From Streptomyces sp. XD-27 (lineage in GTDB: Bacteria > Actinomycetota > Actinomycetes > Streptomycetales > Streptomycetaceae): a stretch of 64,000 bases of DNA. Below, piece by piece: positions 47,339-58,000 of this stretch. Location of the stretch: assembly GCF_030553055.1 (NCBI RefSeq), contig NZ_CP130713.1:1178001-1242000 (forward strand), written 5' to 3'. The notes below the pieces were generated by a model that did no database searches, was not told where the DNA came from, and saw nothing but the letters and a program-made list of their open reading frames with translations. Every line of letters starts with the position of its first letter. Position 1 is the first letter of the stretch. The position numbers and the translations under genes are program-made.

Positions 47339-48021
47339 CCGGGCACTTTACGTGCCGCCCCCACACCCCCACCAAGCCGACCACTACCGCCACCAGAGAG
47401 ACCTCCGACGCTGAAGATCACGATCTACGACTGGAGTCCTGGTTGCCGACCAAGTCCTTCGAGACAGCACGGAGGCAGCGAGCCGCGAAGCACCCGCTCA
47501 TCGGTCGCCCCCGGGGTGCCGTATCCCCCGTCGCATGAGGCGAACAACGGCGATCGCCAGGCCCACAGCAGTCACCAACGCCGCTCCCGCCTCCGGGAGT
47601 CAACAGAAGACGGCAACCGACAAGGGGCATCGCCTCACCGTGAACCGAACCGACGACCGAGGCTAACGCCCTCAACCGCCGTGAGCTGCTCAGATATCTC
47701 GCCGACGCCATCCCGCCACACTCTCCAACCCGTGGGCCAGGGAGTCGCTTGGGAGCAAAGCCGATCTTGGACCGGTCAAGACGCACGGCCGGGCGACAAG
47801 GGGCAATTGACTCCCGGCAGTCACGCCGCACCCATATCCGCCCATCACGAACGGACGACAGCGACAGCGTACGGTTGACGACCGCGCCCTACCGCCGCGA
47901 TCCGCCGGGCACATCGACCGGATCGAGCGACGGACAAAATGGGCACGATTGACGTCTTGGGAGCATGGGAGCACGAGCGCTCCCAGAGGGCTCCCACGTG
48001 GGAGCAAACACGTGCACGCCA
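47339..48021. other. Non-coding stretch with repeated GGGAGC motifs
   Basis: No gene identified. Between 47959 and 48006 GGGAGC occurs four to five times in both orientations, including the perfect 16-bp palindrome GCTCCCACGTGGGAGC (47990-48005) and the stem TGGGAGC/GCTCCCA (47966-47985). Adjacent to the tRNA fragment. Confidence 0.4.
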
Positions 48022-48051
48022 AAGGCCGCTCCCGATGATCGGAAACGGCCT
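48022..48051 (-). terminator. Terminator downstream of the tRNA-Pro fragment
   Basis: Read on the minus strand GGCCGTTTCCGAT-CA-TCGGGAGCGGCC pairs fully if G-U wobbles are allowed and is followed by TTT. It lies about 20 bases after the tRNA 3' end. Confidence 0.55.
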
Positions 48052-48070
48052 CTGACCTGCGACTACACCG

Positions 48071-48113
48071 TCGGGACGACAGGATTTGAACCTGCGACCC
48101 CTTGACCCCCAGT
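48071..48113 (-). tRNA. 3' fragment of tRNA-Pro (attachment-site remnant)
   Basis: On the minus strand the last 43 bases of a proline tRNA: anticodon GGG in ACTGGGGGTC, T-arm GCAGG-TTCAAAT-CCTGT, acceptor 3' strand CGTCCCG and discriminator A. The 5' half is missing. Such 3' fragments are left by integrative elements that use a tRNA as attB. It lies outside the 3' end of the DISARM operon; the recombinase is at the other side. Confidence 0.65.
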
Positions 48114-48543
48114 GTTCGAACAAGGGTGATGGGCAGTCCGCAATGTCCATAGTCCATGGGCCAGGGCCTGTTTCATCCACCGGCCGAGCTGCGCACTGCT
48201 GCCTCGTGACACGCAATCCGTGAGAGGCATGTGAGAGGCCCGATACGGGCTGCCGCCTCATGATGCCCGATGCGGTAGGCGAGTCCGAATCGCCGACCGT
48301 CGCATCACCCAGGTTTCCACGCACGCCCGGTGATGCACCGTCCAAAAGCGTCCGCGCTCCCCTTGTGCTCCCCCTGTCGTCTTCCGTGATGCCTCAGCTC
48401 CAGGCCGCGACATCAGCCCCTCACCCGGGCCCTGGTTGTCGGTTTCGAACAAGGCCACAACATGCGGTGCCCCGCGCCGCTCCCTCCCTGGCCTCTTCCG
48501 GCAGGCCCGACCCCCGGCTGGCGGGCGCCCAGGACCGGGCGCG
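48114..48543. other. 430-bp stretch between tRNA fragment and drmC
   Basis: No gene recognised in any frame. Confidence 0.25.
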
Positions 48544-49278
48544 TCAGGAGATCTGTTCGTATAGGGCCCCCTCTGCCTCCCGCAGCTCGCGCTCGACGGC
48601 TTCGGTGAGGTTCGGGTTGTCGATGAGGACGCCGAACTCGACGTTGTTGTGCTCTGCGCTCCGGGAGAAGTTCGCGCTGGTGACCAGAAGGAGGTGATGG
48701 TCGATGGCGAGGAACTTGGCGTGATTGCGGACGTACTCGCCGTCGAATTCCTTGGTCCGCCATACCTCGGCCGGAGCCAGGTGCGCGGCTACCTCTGTGG
48801 TCGACGGGGACCAGTGTTGTCCGCTGCCGTCGGCGGCCCGGGTGTCCATGTAGACGCGGACGGCAACGCCGTCGCGCTGTGCGGCCGTCCGCAGTGACGC
48901 CCAGAGCGCCGAGCTGCGCTGGAAGTTGAAGGTCGAGCAGGTGATCGCGTGGCGGGCGCTGTCCACGAGGCGGGTGACTGAAGTGGTGAGCGGCCCGCTC
49001 TGGGCCAGGTGTCCGGGCATGGTCCACAGCGGTGACAGGGTGGTCGGCAGTGCCCGTGCCCCCTCGATCGCCCGCAGGACGAGAACCTGCTGGCATGTCG
49101 CTCCGGCGTCTCGGGCCACCGCCTCCAGTAGCCGCCGGACCTCTGCTCGCTGGCCGACCGCGACGACCTTGAGCGCGGTGGTCAAGGTGTCGCCGTCGGC
49201 AAGGCGGTCCGCTATGTCCTTGGCCTCGGTTCCGGTCAGGAGCCGACCGAGCTGCCGTGGCGCGTCCGTGTCAGTCAT
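48544..49278 (-). CDS. drmC: DISARM protein DrmC (phospholipase D-like)
   Basis: 244 residues from the ATG at 49278, overlapping the drmB end by 8 bases. C-terminal PLD signature HAKFLAID (His186, Lys188, Asp193), then TSANFSRSAEHNNVEFG (Ser201, Asn203, Glu214). Only one HKD set is seen, so activity would need a dimer. DrmC is the accessory nuclease-like member of DISARM; from published work it is dispensable for some phages. Last gene of the operon. Confidence 0.87.
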   Translation of the reverse strand: MTDTDAPRQLGRLLTGTEAKDIADRLADGDTLTTALKVVAVGQRAEVRRLLEAVARDAGATCQQVLVLRAIEGARALPTTLSPLWTMPGHLAQSGPLTTSVTRLVDSARHAITCSTFNFQRSSALWASLRTAAQRDGVAVRVYMDTRAADGSGQHWSPSTTEVAAHLAPAEVWRTKEFDGEYVRNHAKFLAIDHHLLLVTSANFSRSAEHNNVEFGVLIDNPNLTEAVERELREAEGALYEQIS

Positions 49279-51304
49279 GGGCCTGGAAGAAGCCGAGGTC
49301 GCTGCCGGGCAGGTCAAGGAGGAAGCGACGGTCGAGGAAGCGGTTGGCGCGCTCGCAGGAGGTCTCCGAGGCCATGACGCAGCAATGGCAGGCGGCGCCG
49401 TGGAGGAAGTCCTCGGGATCCTGTGGGGTGCGCTTGGAGCAGATGGGGTCGGAGGAGCAGCGTGCGGCCTTGCGCAGCGCACTGCCGACGACCCGCTGGA
49501 GGCGTGTTGGCTCGCTGAGCTGTACGAGGCCGCCGAGGGTGCCGTCGCTGTCTGAGGCGGTGGTGCAGATGAGAAGGCCGGCCGCGGGGTCGCGGCCTTC
49601 GGCGGCGGGCCATGCGTAGAGGCGTTCGCTGAGGCTGGCGGCCGAGTAGCCGCAGGTCAGGGCGAGTTCGCGGATGAGGATGTGGGCGAGGGTGTGGACG
49701 AGCCAGTAGCGCGGGGGCTTCAGTCGGCTGTCGGGGTCGATCTGGCCCGCTGTGTCGGAGAAGCGCCGCTCGAAGTTCCTGCGGTGCGCCTCGCGGTGGA
49801 GTTTCCACAGGTCGGTGTCCAGGACGCGCTTCTCCCATGCGGCGACGGCGTTCTCGTCGAGCTGGAGGAAGATGCCTTCGCCCCGGTCCTCGGTGGCCAC
49901 GGTCCAACTCGGCCGGGACGTACGCGTGAGTGGGGCCAGGCGGCGCGGGAGGTCGCCGACGCGGTCCATGTCGTCGATACGGGTGAAGCCGACCAAGGCA
50001 TTCACCTTGCGGAGGCGTTCGACCGCGAGCACACGGGTGATCTCAGACTGCAAGGCGTCACCCCGATTACGAGTGGCGAGGGTGAGCCCGCTCTTGGGGT
50101 CCTCGACGCGCGTGCCGACGATGTCCCGCAGCAGGTAACGCCATTCGGGGACGAGGAGGTCGACCGGGTCCCAGTCGCGGAGCTTCTCCTCCTGTTCCTC
50201 CGGGGTGTCGATGGGGGCGGAGGCGGCCTGCAGGACCTGCTCCAGGTCGTGGTCGGACAGGCCGGTGACGTCGACGCCGCCGTCCATGCCGAGAAGGTCC
50301 CGGATCAGGTCCAGGTTGTCGCGGTACTTGGCGAGCTTGTCGCCCAGCGCGGTGCGGACCCGGTCGGCCAGGTCGCTGGCCTCCTCCTCCTGGGACTCCG
50401 GCATCACGATGATCGACTGTGTGGCCGGGAACCACAGGTTGGATGCTCCGACGAGCATCAGCCGGGTCTCGTTGCGGCAGCCCTTGGGCTCGAAGGCGTC
50501 CAGGTGGGGGTGGCGTCCGCGGCACTGCGGGAGTTTCGCCCTGCCGGCCTCGCCCTGGGCCTCGTTCATGGGCCGCCGCATGTCGCAGGACGCGCAGTGG
50601 ATCACTGCCGAGGCGCCCTTGCCGGCGGTCCGGTCGACCATCTTCAGAGCGGGCAGCTGCGCCTGGTTGCACGGCTGTCCGCGGTGCACCCACAGGTCGT
50701 ACGGAAACTCGTCCAGGTGTCCGTCGACGCAGGCCAGTAGATACCGGGCCGGGATGGCGGTGCGGCGCATCGGCTTACGAGTGCCGGCGCCCGCGCGGCC
50801 CGTGCACTTGGCGTGCTCGAAGACGGCCAGGTCGGTGCGGAAGGGGTGCGTGTTGCGATAGTCGAACTGGGCAAGCAGTCCGAGCATGTCGCAGCCCGTG
50901 CACCGCAGCCATTGTGGGAAGACCCGGGAGGGCACTCCGAGGTCGTTGCCTTCGGCGGACCGGCTGTGCTTCTTCGGCTGCCAGGGATACGGCCGCAGCT
51001 GCACGTCGGGCGAACGCAGCATCATCCGGACCACATCACGCAGGCGCGGGGCGTGGATCTGCGGGGGCGCGGAGTCGCGGCGCCGCCAGATGCGGTCCCA
51101 GTCGTCCAGGCCGGTGGGCATGATCGTGAACTGCGGCAAGTCCATGATCGCGCCGGGGCCGTAGGTGTACAGCAGGGAGGAGGGGCGGGCAGAGCCGACC
51201 TTGGCACGGTTGTGCTTGGTCGCCTTCTCCGCCTCCTGCTCCAGGTCGCCCAGCGGGTCGACGGCGCGGGCGACGTCGTAGACGAAGCGCGTCTCGTCAC
51301 TCAC
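49271..51304 (-). CDS. drmB: DISARM protein DrmB (DUF1998)
   Basis: 677 residues. Start GTG at 51304, overlapping the drmA stop (GTGA), with GGAGG seven bases before. RPSSLLYTYGPGAIMDLPQF at the N-terminus; Cys pairs CTGCDMLG, ASCDMRRP; C-terminal DUF1998: LVHTLAHILIRELALTCGYS and the Cys cluster CSSDPICSK, HGAACHCCVMASETSCERAN, likely a Zn or Fe-S site. DrmB forms a complex with the helicase DrmA that senses phage DNA. Confidence 0.88.
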   Translation of the reverse strand: MSDETRFVYDVARAVDPLGDLEQEAEKATKHNRAKVGSARPSSLLYTYGPGAIMDLPQFTIMPTGLDDWDRIWRRRDSAPPQIHAPRLRDVVRMMLRSPDVQLRPYPWQPKKHSRSAEGNDLGVPSRVFPQWLRCTGCDMLGLLAQFDYRNTHPFRTDLAVFEHAKCTGRAGAGTRKPMRRTAIPARYLLACVDGHLDEFPYDLWVHRGQPCNQAQLPALKMVDRTAGKGASAVIHCASCDMRRPMNEAQGEAGRAKLPQCRGRHPHLDAFEPKGCRNETRLMLVGASNLWFPATQSIIVMPESQEEEASDLADRVRTALGDKLAKYRDNLDLIRDLLGMDGGVDVTGLSDHDLEQVLQAASAPIDTPEEQEEKLRDWDPVDLLVPEWRYLLRDIVGTRVEDPKSGLTLATRNRGDALQSEITRVLAVERLRKVNALVGFTRIDDMDRVGDLPRRLAPLTRTSRPSWTVATEDRGEGIFLQLDENAVAAWEKRVLDTDLWKLHREAHRRNFERRFSDTAGQIDPDSRLKPPRYWLVHTLAHILIRELALTCGYSAASLSERLYAWPAAEGRDPAAGLLICTTASDSDGTLGGLVQLSEPTRLQRVVGSALRKAARCSSDPICSKRTPQDPEDFLHGAACHCCVMASETSCERANRFLDRRFLLDLPGSDLGFFQAHD

Positions 51305-54300
51305 GAGTTGTCCTCCGGCATCTTCCACTGAGGGGCATGGCCGGGTGCGCGGTACACCAGTCGCTCCTTGATCGGGCTCACCAGGAGGTTGATCTCCGGC
51401 TGCACCTCGCGCATCGAGTTCGCCACGATGAACGGCGCGGCATCACGGGTATCGATGCCCGCCTTGGCGTTCTCCGCGCTCATCATCAGCGCGTCGTGCC
51501 GACCGTCGTCCAGAACCCTCTCGTACACCAGCGACTTACGATCCTCCATGAGGCTCTTGCGTCGTTTGCCCCATTGGTCGAGCCGGTTCTCAAGGCGCAG
51601 GCGGGCGCGGGTGGCGGCATCCTCGTCGCCTGCTCGCGCGACGCGACGCACGAGGGCGTCGACGAGTTCGCCCGCGAAGTGCTGCTCGGCCTCGATACGG
51701 GCCGCCCCGCCCTCCGGGGACAGCCCTTGGCTGGCCTTGGCCGCCTGCAGGACACGGGCGACGCTGACCAGCACGCCGTCCAGGCCGCGCTCCAGCGAGG
51801 TCACCGAGAACGGGGTCACCGACAGCGCCTCCACCTGGGCGTAGAACGTCTCGTGGTAGTGGCGGAACTGCTCGAAATGGGCGAGGTCCCTCGGCCGCGC
51901 CCAGTTCCCGAGCGCGACTACCAGACCCGGCCGGTCCGCCGTACGGCCGACACGGGAGGACGCCTGGATGTACTCCGCGGTGTTCTTCGGCTGCCCGACC
52001 ACGAGCATCAGCCCGAGGCGGGTCACGTCCACGCCCACCTGGAGCATGGAGGTGGCCAGGACCACGTCGTACGGATTGACCTCACGCGTGGGCTCCGGCT
52101 TCTTCGCCTCCCGCAGCGCGCGCCGGTTCCGCTTGCCAGCGGTGGAGTCGAAGCCCGGGTCGAACGCCGTCGCCATCTGGTCCAGGGTCGCGGTGATGTC
52201 CGCGCTGGCCACGCGCGAGGTCAGCTCGGCGACGTGCAGCGAACCGTAGTCGGTGCCGGTGCGGCGGGGGAGCTTCGACCAGGGGCGGCCCTTGGCGAGC
52301 GCGGTCTGGATGTCGTCGCTCATGTACCGGGCCATGCCGGCGAGTTCACGGGTGGCGCTGAAGTAGCCGACCAGGCTCATGTACGGATCGGCCACGCTGC
52401 CGGAGCGGTCGAGGAGCAGCTGCCCGCCGGCCAGGAGCACCTCGGCGACCCGGATCTCCGCCGTGGTCAAGCGCACCCCGGTCGTGCTGATCCCGACGTA
52501 CCGGCGCCCCGGGTGCTTCTCAGAGACCGGGATCTCCTTGGAGAAGTACGTGTTCCCGGCGTCCAGGACCTGCGGCGGGAAGATGGTGACGTCGCGCCCG
52601 TACAGCGCACGCACCTGCTCCGACGCGTTACGGGCGGTGGCCGTGGAGGCGACGAGCAGCGGACGCACCGGGCGCCCGTCCTTCGTCCGACAGTCGGTCA
52701 TCACGTCGATGGCCACCTCGAACAGGCCCACCGTCGTGCCGAGTGCCCCGGTGATCAGGTGCAACTCGTCCTGAATGACCAGATCCGGGGGCCGCAGCCG
52801 CGTGGCCGGGTGAACGGGGGCCGCCAGCCAGCCGTCCTTCTTGGGATGCTTGCTGCCGTCCTTGATGTCGCACTGCTGATAGTCGGGATGTACGTATCCG
52901 TGCCGTTCACAGCGCCGCGAGACGTGCCCGAACAGCGAGGCGGCCTCGCCTTCCCGCGCCAGGCGGGCGAACTTGTCCACGGTGGCGATGACGAACGCCG
53001 GCGCGAGCCGGTAGATCTCCTCGTCCACTGTGAGCACCGGCAGCCCGTCCGGGACCTCACCGCCGTCGGCGAACGGACAGTCGGCCAGCTCGTCCCCGCA
53101 GTACACGTACACCCGGCGCAGCGCGGGCTCCGTGCGCACATCGCGCGCCTCGACCCGCGTCCCGCACCACGGGCAGCGCTGGATCTGCAGCACCGTCAGC
53201 CGATAGCCACGGCCCCCATGGGCTTTCTGCAACTGCTCGGCGGCCTCGTCGTACCGCTTCGGGCTCACATCGGTACCGACCCACAGCCCGATCCAGAACG
53301 GCTCGTCCCCCCACGTCGCCACATCATCGCGCCGCGCCAGCTCCGCGGCGCACACCAGGGCGGTGGCGCGCTGGAACTGCTGGGCGGTGAGCAGGCGCAG
53401 CGTGTACCGCATGAGGACGGCGACCCCGGACCGCCCGTCCAGCGGACCGTCGAAGGCGTCTACGACGCCCTGGCGTCGACGGATCGCGAACGTGTACGCG
53501 GCCAGACCCAGATACGCCTCCGTCTTGCCACCACCAGTCGGGAAGAACAGCAGCTGCGCCTTGGCCAGATCTCCCGACCGCTTCTCGGCCGCCGGATCGG
53601 ACAGCAACGGCAACTGCATGAGTACAAAGGCGAGCTGGAAGGTACGCCACGAATGGGCCAAGGCCCCCTTCTCCGCGAGGATCGCCTTGCGGGCCTCATC
53701 GATGCTCTCCTCGGGCTTGCTCGCCCGCCGCTCTGCGACCTGCGACTGCACGCGCTGATCGGCCATCACTCGGTTCATGAACCGGAAGCAGCGCAATGCC
53801 TCCTCGTCCCCGAGGAGATGCTTCAGACCGTCCTCAAGCTGGCGTTGCACCCGGCGTGCCTCGGTGACTGCGTCCAGTCCCTCGGATCGCAGATGCTCCG
53901 GGAGAGCCTTGGCCCGCTGCTCCTCGCCGTCCAGCCAGGCCGTGTAACCCGCGACGATCGGCTCAAGACCCGTACGCAGCTCGTCGGTCGACGCCTCCTG
54001 GAGCTTCCGCATGTCCAGCAGGGCCGCGCCGATCTCCTCGGCGGCCGTCTGCGGCGTCTCGCTCACCGGCAGCCACGTCGTCCACACCTCACTGGCCCTG
54101 CGCGCTCCCTCGGCTACCTCCCAGTCCACCGAGCAGGTCCGGCCATGGGCGAACTCCAGACGGTTGCGGTACTGAAGCCGCAGCCGCCGCAGCTCGTCGT
54201 CCGGCTCCTCGCGCGTGTCCAGGAGTACGTCATTGACCGGCAGGAACACCTCAGCGCCACCGGCCGACACCGACAGCTTGGTCTGGTACAGCCACGCCTC

Positions 54301-55058
54301 GACCGGGATCTTGCGAGGCGTCTCCCGGTCATTGCACAACGCCACCTCGATCAGCCGGCAGCCACGCTCGGAGTCGTCGTAACGATCCACCCGAAGCAGG
54401 ACCTTGTCCTTGAGTACGATCTCGGTCGTACGGGACGACCTCAGGTCGGCAACCTTGATCGCCTTCGCTATGGCGTGCGGGGTGCGCTGGAAACGACGGA
54501 GAGCCGGAGCGGGTGCCGCGCCCTCACCCCCGCCGTCTTCGGTGCCCTCCCCGCGCTTCTCCTTCACCGGCTCGTACGTGCCCCACGAGGCGGTCACGGT
54601 GAACTCGTCCAGATCGTCAGGGATCTGGAAGCGCAACCCCATCGACGCCGGAATCATCAGCCCACGCTTCTGCGGCTGGTCCTCGACCTCGTCCTCGTCC
54701 GAACTCGCGCTGCTGTCGTCGACGGCGGTAAGCGGCACCCCCGGCTCTCGGCAGCATCCACAGCGTCGCCCACGTCGGTCGCGGCGTCGTCCGACCCCGC
54801 CTCGCCGGGGTCGTCCTGGCCAGCGGTGAGCCGTACGGGCGCTATCCGGCCGATCAGATACGCCGAGTCGGGGACACCGTCGAGGATCTCGTCCGGGCCA
54901 TTGGCCGGGCCGAGGAGCTCACGCTCCAGGATGTCGACAAGGTTCTCGCGGACGGTCCAGGAACGGTCGTCGGGTTCGAGTGCGAGTTTGAAGGGTGTGG
55001 TCTGGGCGGCGCTGGGTTTCGCTGCGGGCTGGGCGCTGCCGCGCTGGAATGTGGTCAC
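51301..55058 (-). CDS. drmA: DISARM helicase DrmA, with frameshift near N-terminus
   Basis: The main frame (54738 to 51301, 1145 residues) has Walker A FFPTGGGKTEAYLGLAAYTF, DELHLITG as the Walker B box, VASTATARN (motif III) and ASSRVGRTADRPG (motif VI), plus Cys pairs CPWCG and CEDRHGY-like in the insert. Upstream, in another frame from a GTG at 55058 that overlaps the drmMI stop, are TPFKLALEPDDRSWTVRENL and DILERELLGPANGPDEILDG, the expected N-terminus. The frames meet at about 54740 in a run of five G where six would restore reading. Either sequence error or inactivation; coordinates cover both parts. Confidence 0.85.
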
Positions 55059-58000
55059 TCGGCGTCCCCCTCCTCGTTGGCTTCATGCGTTCCGGTGGGC
55101 CCGACAGCGCGTTTCGCGGCACGGCGATGGTTTTCTTCAAGGAGTCGGTCCAGGATCATCTCCCTGGCTGCCGGGCTGACGGTCCAACGCGGCATTTGTC
55201 GATAAGAGTGGAAGCCGTGATCCAGGGCGAGGTCGCCCCACCCGTAGGCGTCTAGCACTGTCTGGTCCAACTCAATATGGAGCTGCCGCATCCGAGCCAC
55301 ATCGGTGTCGCCGTCATCGACTTGACCCTTATTGTTGACGAGGCGGTACAGAGACGTGAGCCCAACGTTCCGGCGCGTCATGATCTCGCGCCGTACCTCT
55401 TCCAGGATGCGTCCCAGCTTCTCCAAAGCAACGGTCGGCAGTGGCCGTGGGAAGGTCTCGTAGGCCACGCTGGGGGAATAGCTGGGGTCCACCCGATTGG
55501 TTTTGCTGTACCGGGCCACCCACAGCCAGTGGACCGACGACGACAACACAGCCTGCTCAGCGTAGGAATCGGTAGCAATGATCACAACTTTATGATTAAA
55601 GAGTGGCCCTAGCTGAATGCGCCTTGGGATAATGGTCGACGACACCTCGGCAAAGGCCAATGCTTCGCGGTACTTCTTTGTCGCAGATCGCATGCTATCC
55701 GCAGGTCGATCCAATTTCCACCAATTATCCCATGATCCCGCCGATCCTGCGGACTGCCGCTGCACGCGCACTGCGTTTCGCAGGTATTCGAAGGGTTCCG
55801 TGAAACTAGCCGCTTCTGCCTGCGAAAGACCGGTAAAATCAATTGCCATCCGTTCGCTGTCGAGTTCGACCATTTTGTTGATGTCATCGCCAGTGAAATA
55901 GGGCCGCACGACCCGTTCGGCATTCGGGTCTCGCTGGATCCACTGAAGTCCGGTGTCGCGGTCCACCACGAACTCGGCCCGGAGCTTGCATCCGAGGAAT
56001 GCTTGATCTTTGTTCTCGTCGAGCCGGTGGGGATCTCCCAAGCTACTACTAGTCGCCTCCAGGAGGCTAGAAATGGCGCTGACGTCCTTCTCGTCCAAAA
56101 CCCTTTGAGCCGCAGGAGAAAGCGTGTGGCGCGTCGCCCAGACTACGGCGTATTCGAGGGAGACATCACCGCTGGGCCAGGGTCGACTCCGCACCGCGCG
56201 GTAAATCTCCATCCCGCTCTCCAGTAGGGTGGCCAGCCCAACTTTCCGGGTATCGACCTGGGCGATGCTGTTAGTTCCAATCAACCCGATAACGCCTTTT
56301 CGAGACAATAGCTGGAGCGCTCGCGTGAAGAAGTAGGCGACAAGATCGGCTTTCCCGCTCTTACCGCGCGCGATCTGCCAGATTGCCCATTCCCGCACCT
56401 GCGAACTAACGGCTGGAGAGATCTTCGTGGCTGTCAGGAAGGGAGGGTTACCGATGATGGCATGGAACCCGCCCCCCTCCATCACATCCGGCACAGCCAG
56501 GATCCAGTGCAACGGCTTCCATCGCTTGTAATCCGTCCTCACCGTCGGCGTGAGCCCAGCCTCCTGGATACCTTCGAGCATGGTCCGGTCCGCATCCTCA
56601 CCCCCGGCGGGATAGGCGCGTTCGACCGCGATGCATAGATTCTCGTACGCCGCCGTCAACTGCTTACCGGGTTTTCCGCCCAGGCGGAGCCCAGCCGCGA
56701 TCACCCCATCGGCGACGTCGGCGAGCTGAGCCGTCAGCTCCTGGTACCGGCGGAACTGCCGCCGCTTCGTAGCAGCCGAGCGCTGCGGGTCGCTGTCGTC
56801 GACCTCGGTGGCGAGCTGGCGGCGCAGACGGCTGGCCTGGTCCAGGATGTCGTCCACGTCCAGGGCGAAGATGCTGAACTGGTTGCCGGCCGCGGCGGGG
56901 TCGATGTGAAGGCGGCGCAGCTGGTCGGCGTCGGTCAGACCGAGCAACGCGTTGCCATGCAGCACCTTGTCATCAACAAACGAGAACGGAAGCTTCGGGT
57001 CCAGCGACACCAGCCACAGCGACAGCTTGCACATCTCCACGGCCATGCCATTGATGTCGGCTCCGTACAGGCAGGTCGCGACGACGGTCCTTATCGCGTG
57101 GACGTGCAGGTCGTGCGGTGTCCTTCCGTACGCCACGCCCTCGCGCTGCCACGCCTCGACGAGCCGGGCAGCGAGGTACCGTGCCGCGGCCACGAGGAAG
57201 GCGCCCGAGCCGCAGGCGATGTCGGCGATGCGCAGGTCGAGGATCTGGTCGGAGTCGATCGGCCGCCACGCGTCCTGGTCCGCGGTCTGGTGTGGTCCGG
57301 GCGAGTAGACGAGAGGTTCCAGCGCGTACCGGACGACCTCCTCGGCCAGCGAGCGGGGCGTGTAGTGCGCGCCCGCCGAGGCGCGCGAGGGGGTCTCCAC
57401 CAGCAAAACGCCACCGGGCTCGACCACCAGAGGTCGATTGCGCAGGTCGCGGCGGATGATCCCGATGAACGGGCGCAACCGGTCGCGCAGTTCGGGGTCG
57501 TCGGTGACGTCGCGCAGGGCGATCTCGGTGTCGTCGAGGGTGTCGCCCGCCTTCAGCGCCTTGGTGAGGGCGGCCTTGCTGGACGGTTTCGCGGCCGGCT
57601 GGTGCTGCTTGATCCAGGCGAGGATCGCGTCGGCCAGCGCGGTCTCGGTGCGCTTGGCGTGGCTGAGTTCTTCGAGGGTGGCGAGGGGGATCTCGGGTTC
57701 GGATCCCGCGCTGCCGGTCAGGCCAACGATGATCTCTTCGGCGGGTTCGCAGGAGTAGCCGAGCAGACCCTCGTAGATGTAGCCAATCTGTTCGACGTCG
57801 ATGTCGCGGAAGGAGATCCGTCGTGCTCCGCCGGGCAGCTGGGCGATCTGGACGGCGCGTAGGACTTCGAGCATCACGCGGTCGCTGACCATGATGGCCA
57901 GGGTGTCCTGGGAGTCGCAGGCGGTGAGGAAGGGGAAGCGGGCTGAGTCGAAGAGGGAGCCGCCGTACTCGGGCAGGCGCAGGTCCTCGAAGCTCGCGCC

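Noticed and set aside
51337..55179. 1280-residue open frame antisense to drmA
   Set aside because: Arg/Leu/Val/Gly-rich shadow of the helicase gene, no motifs, no ribosome-binding site.
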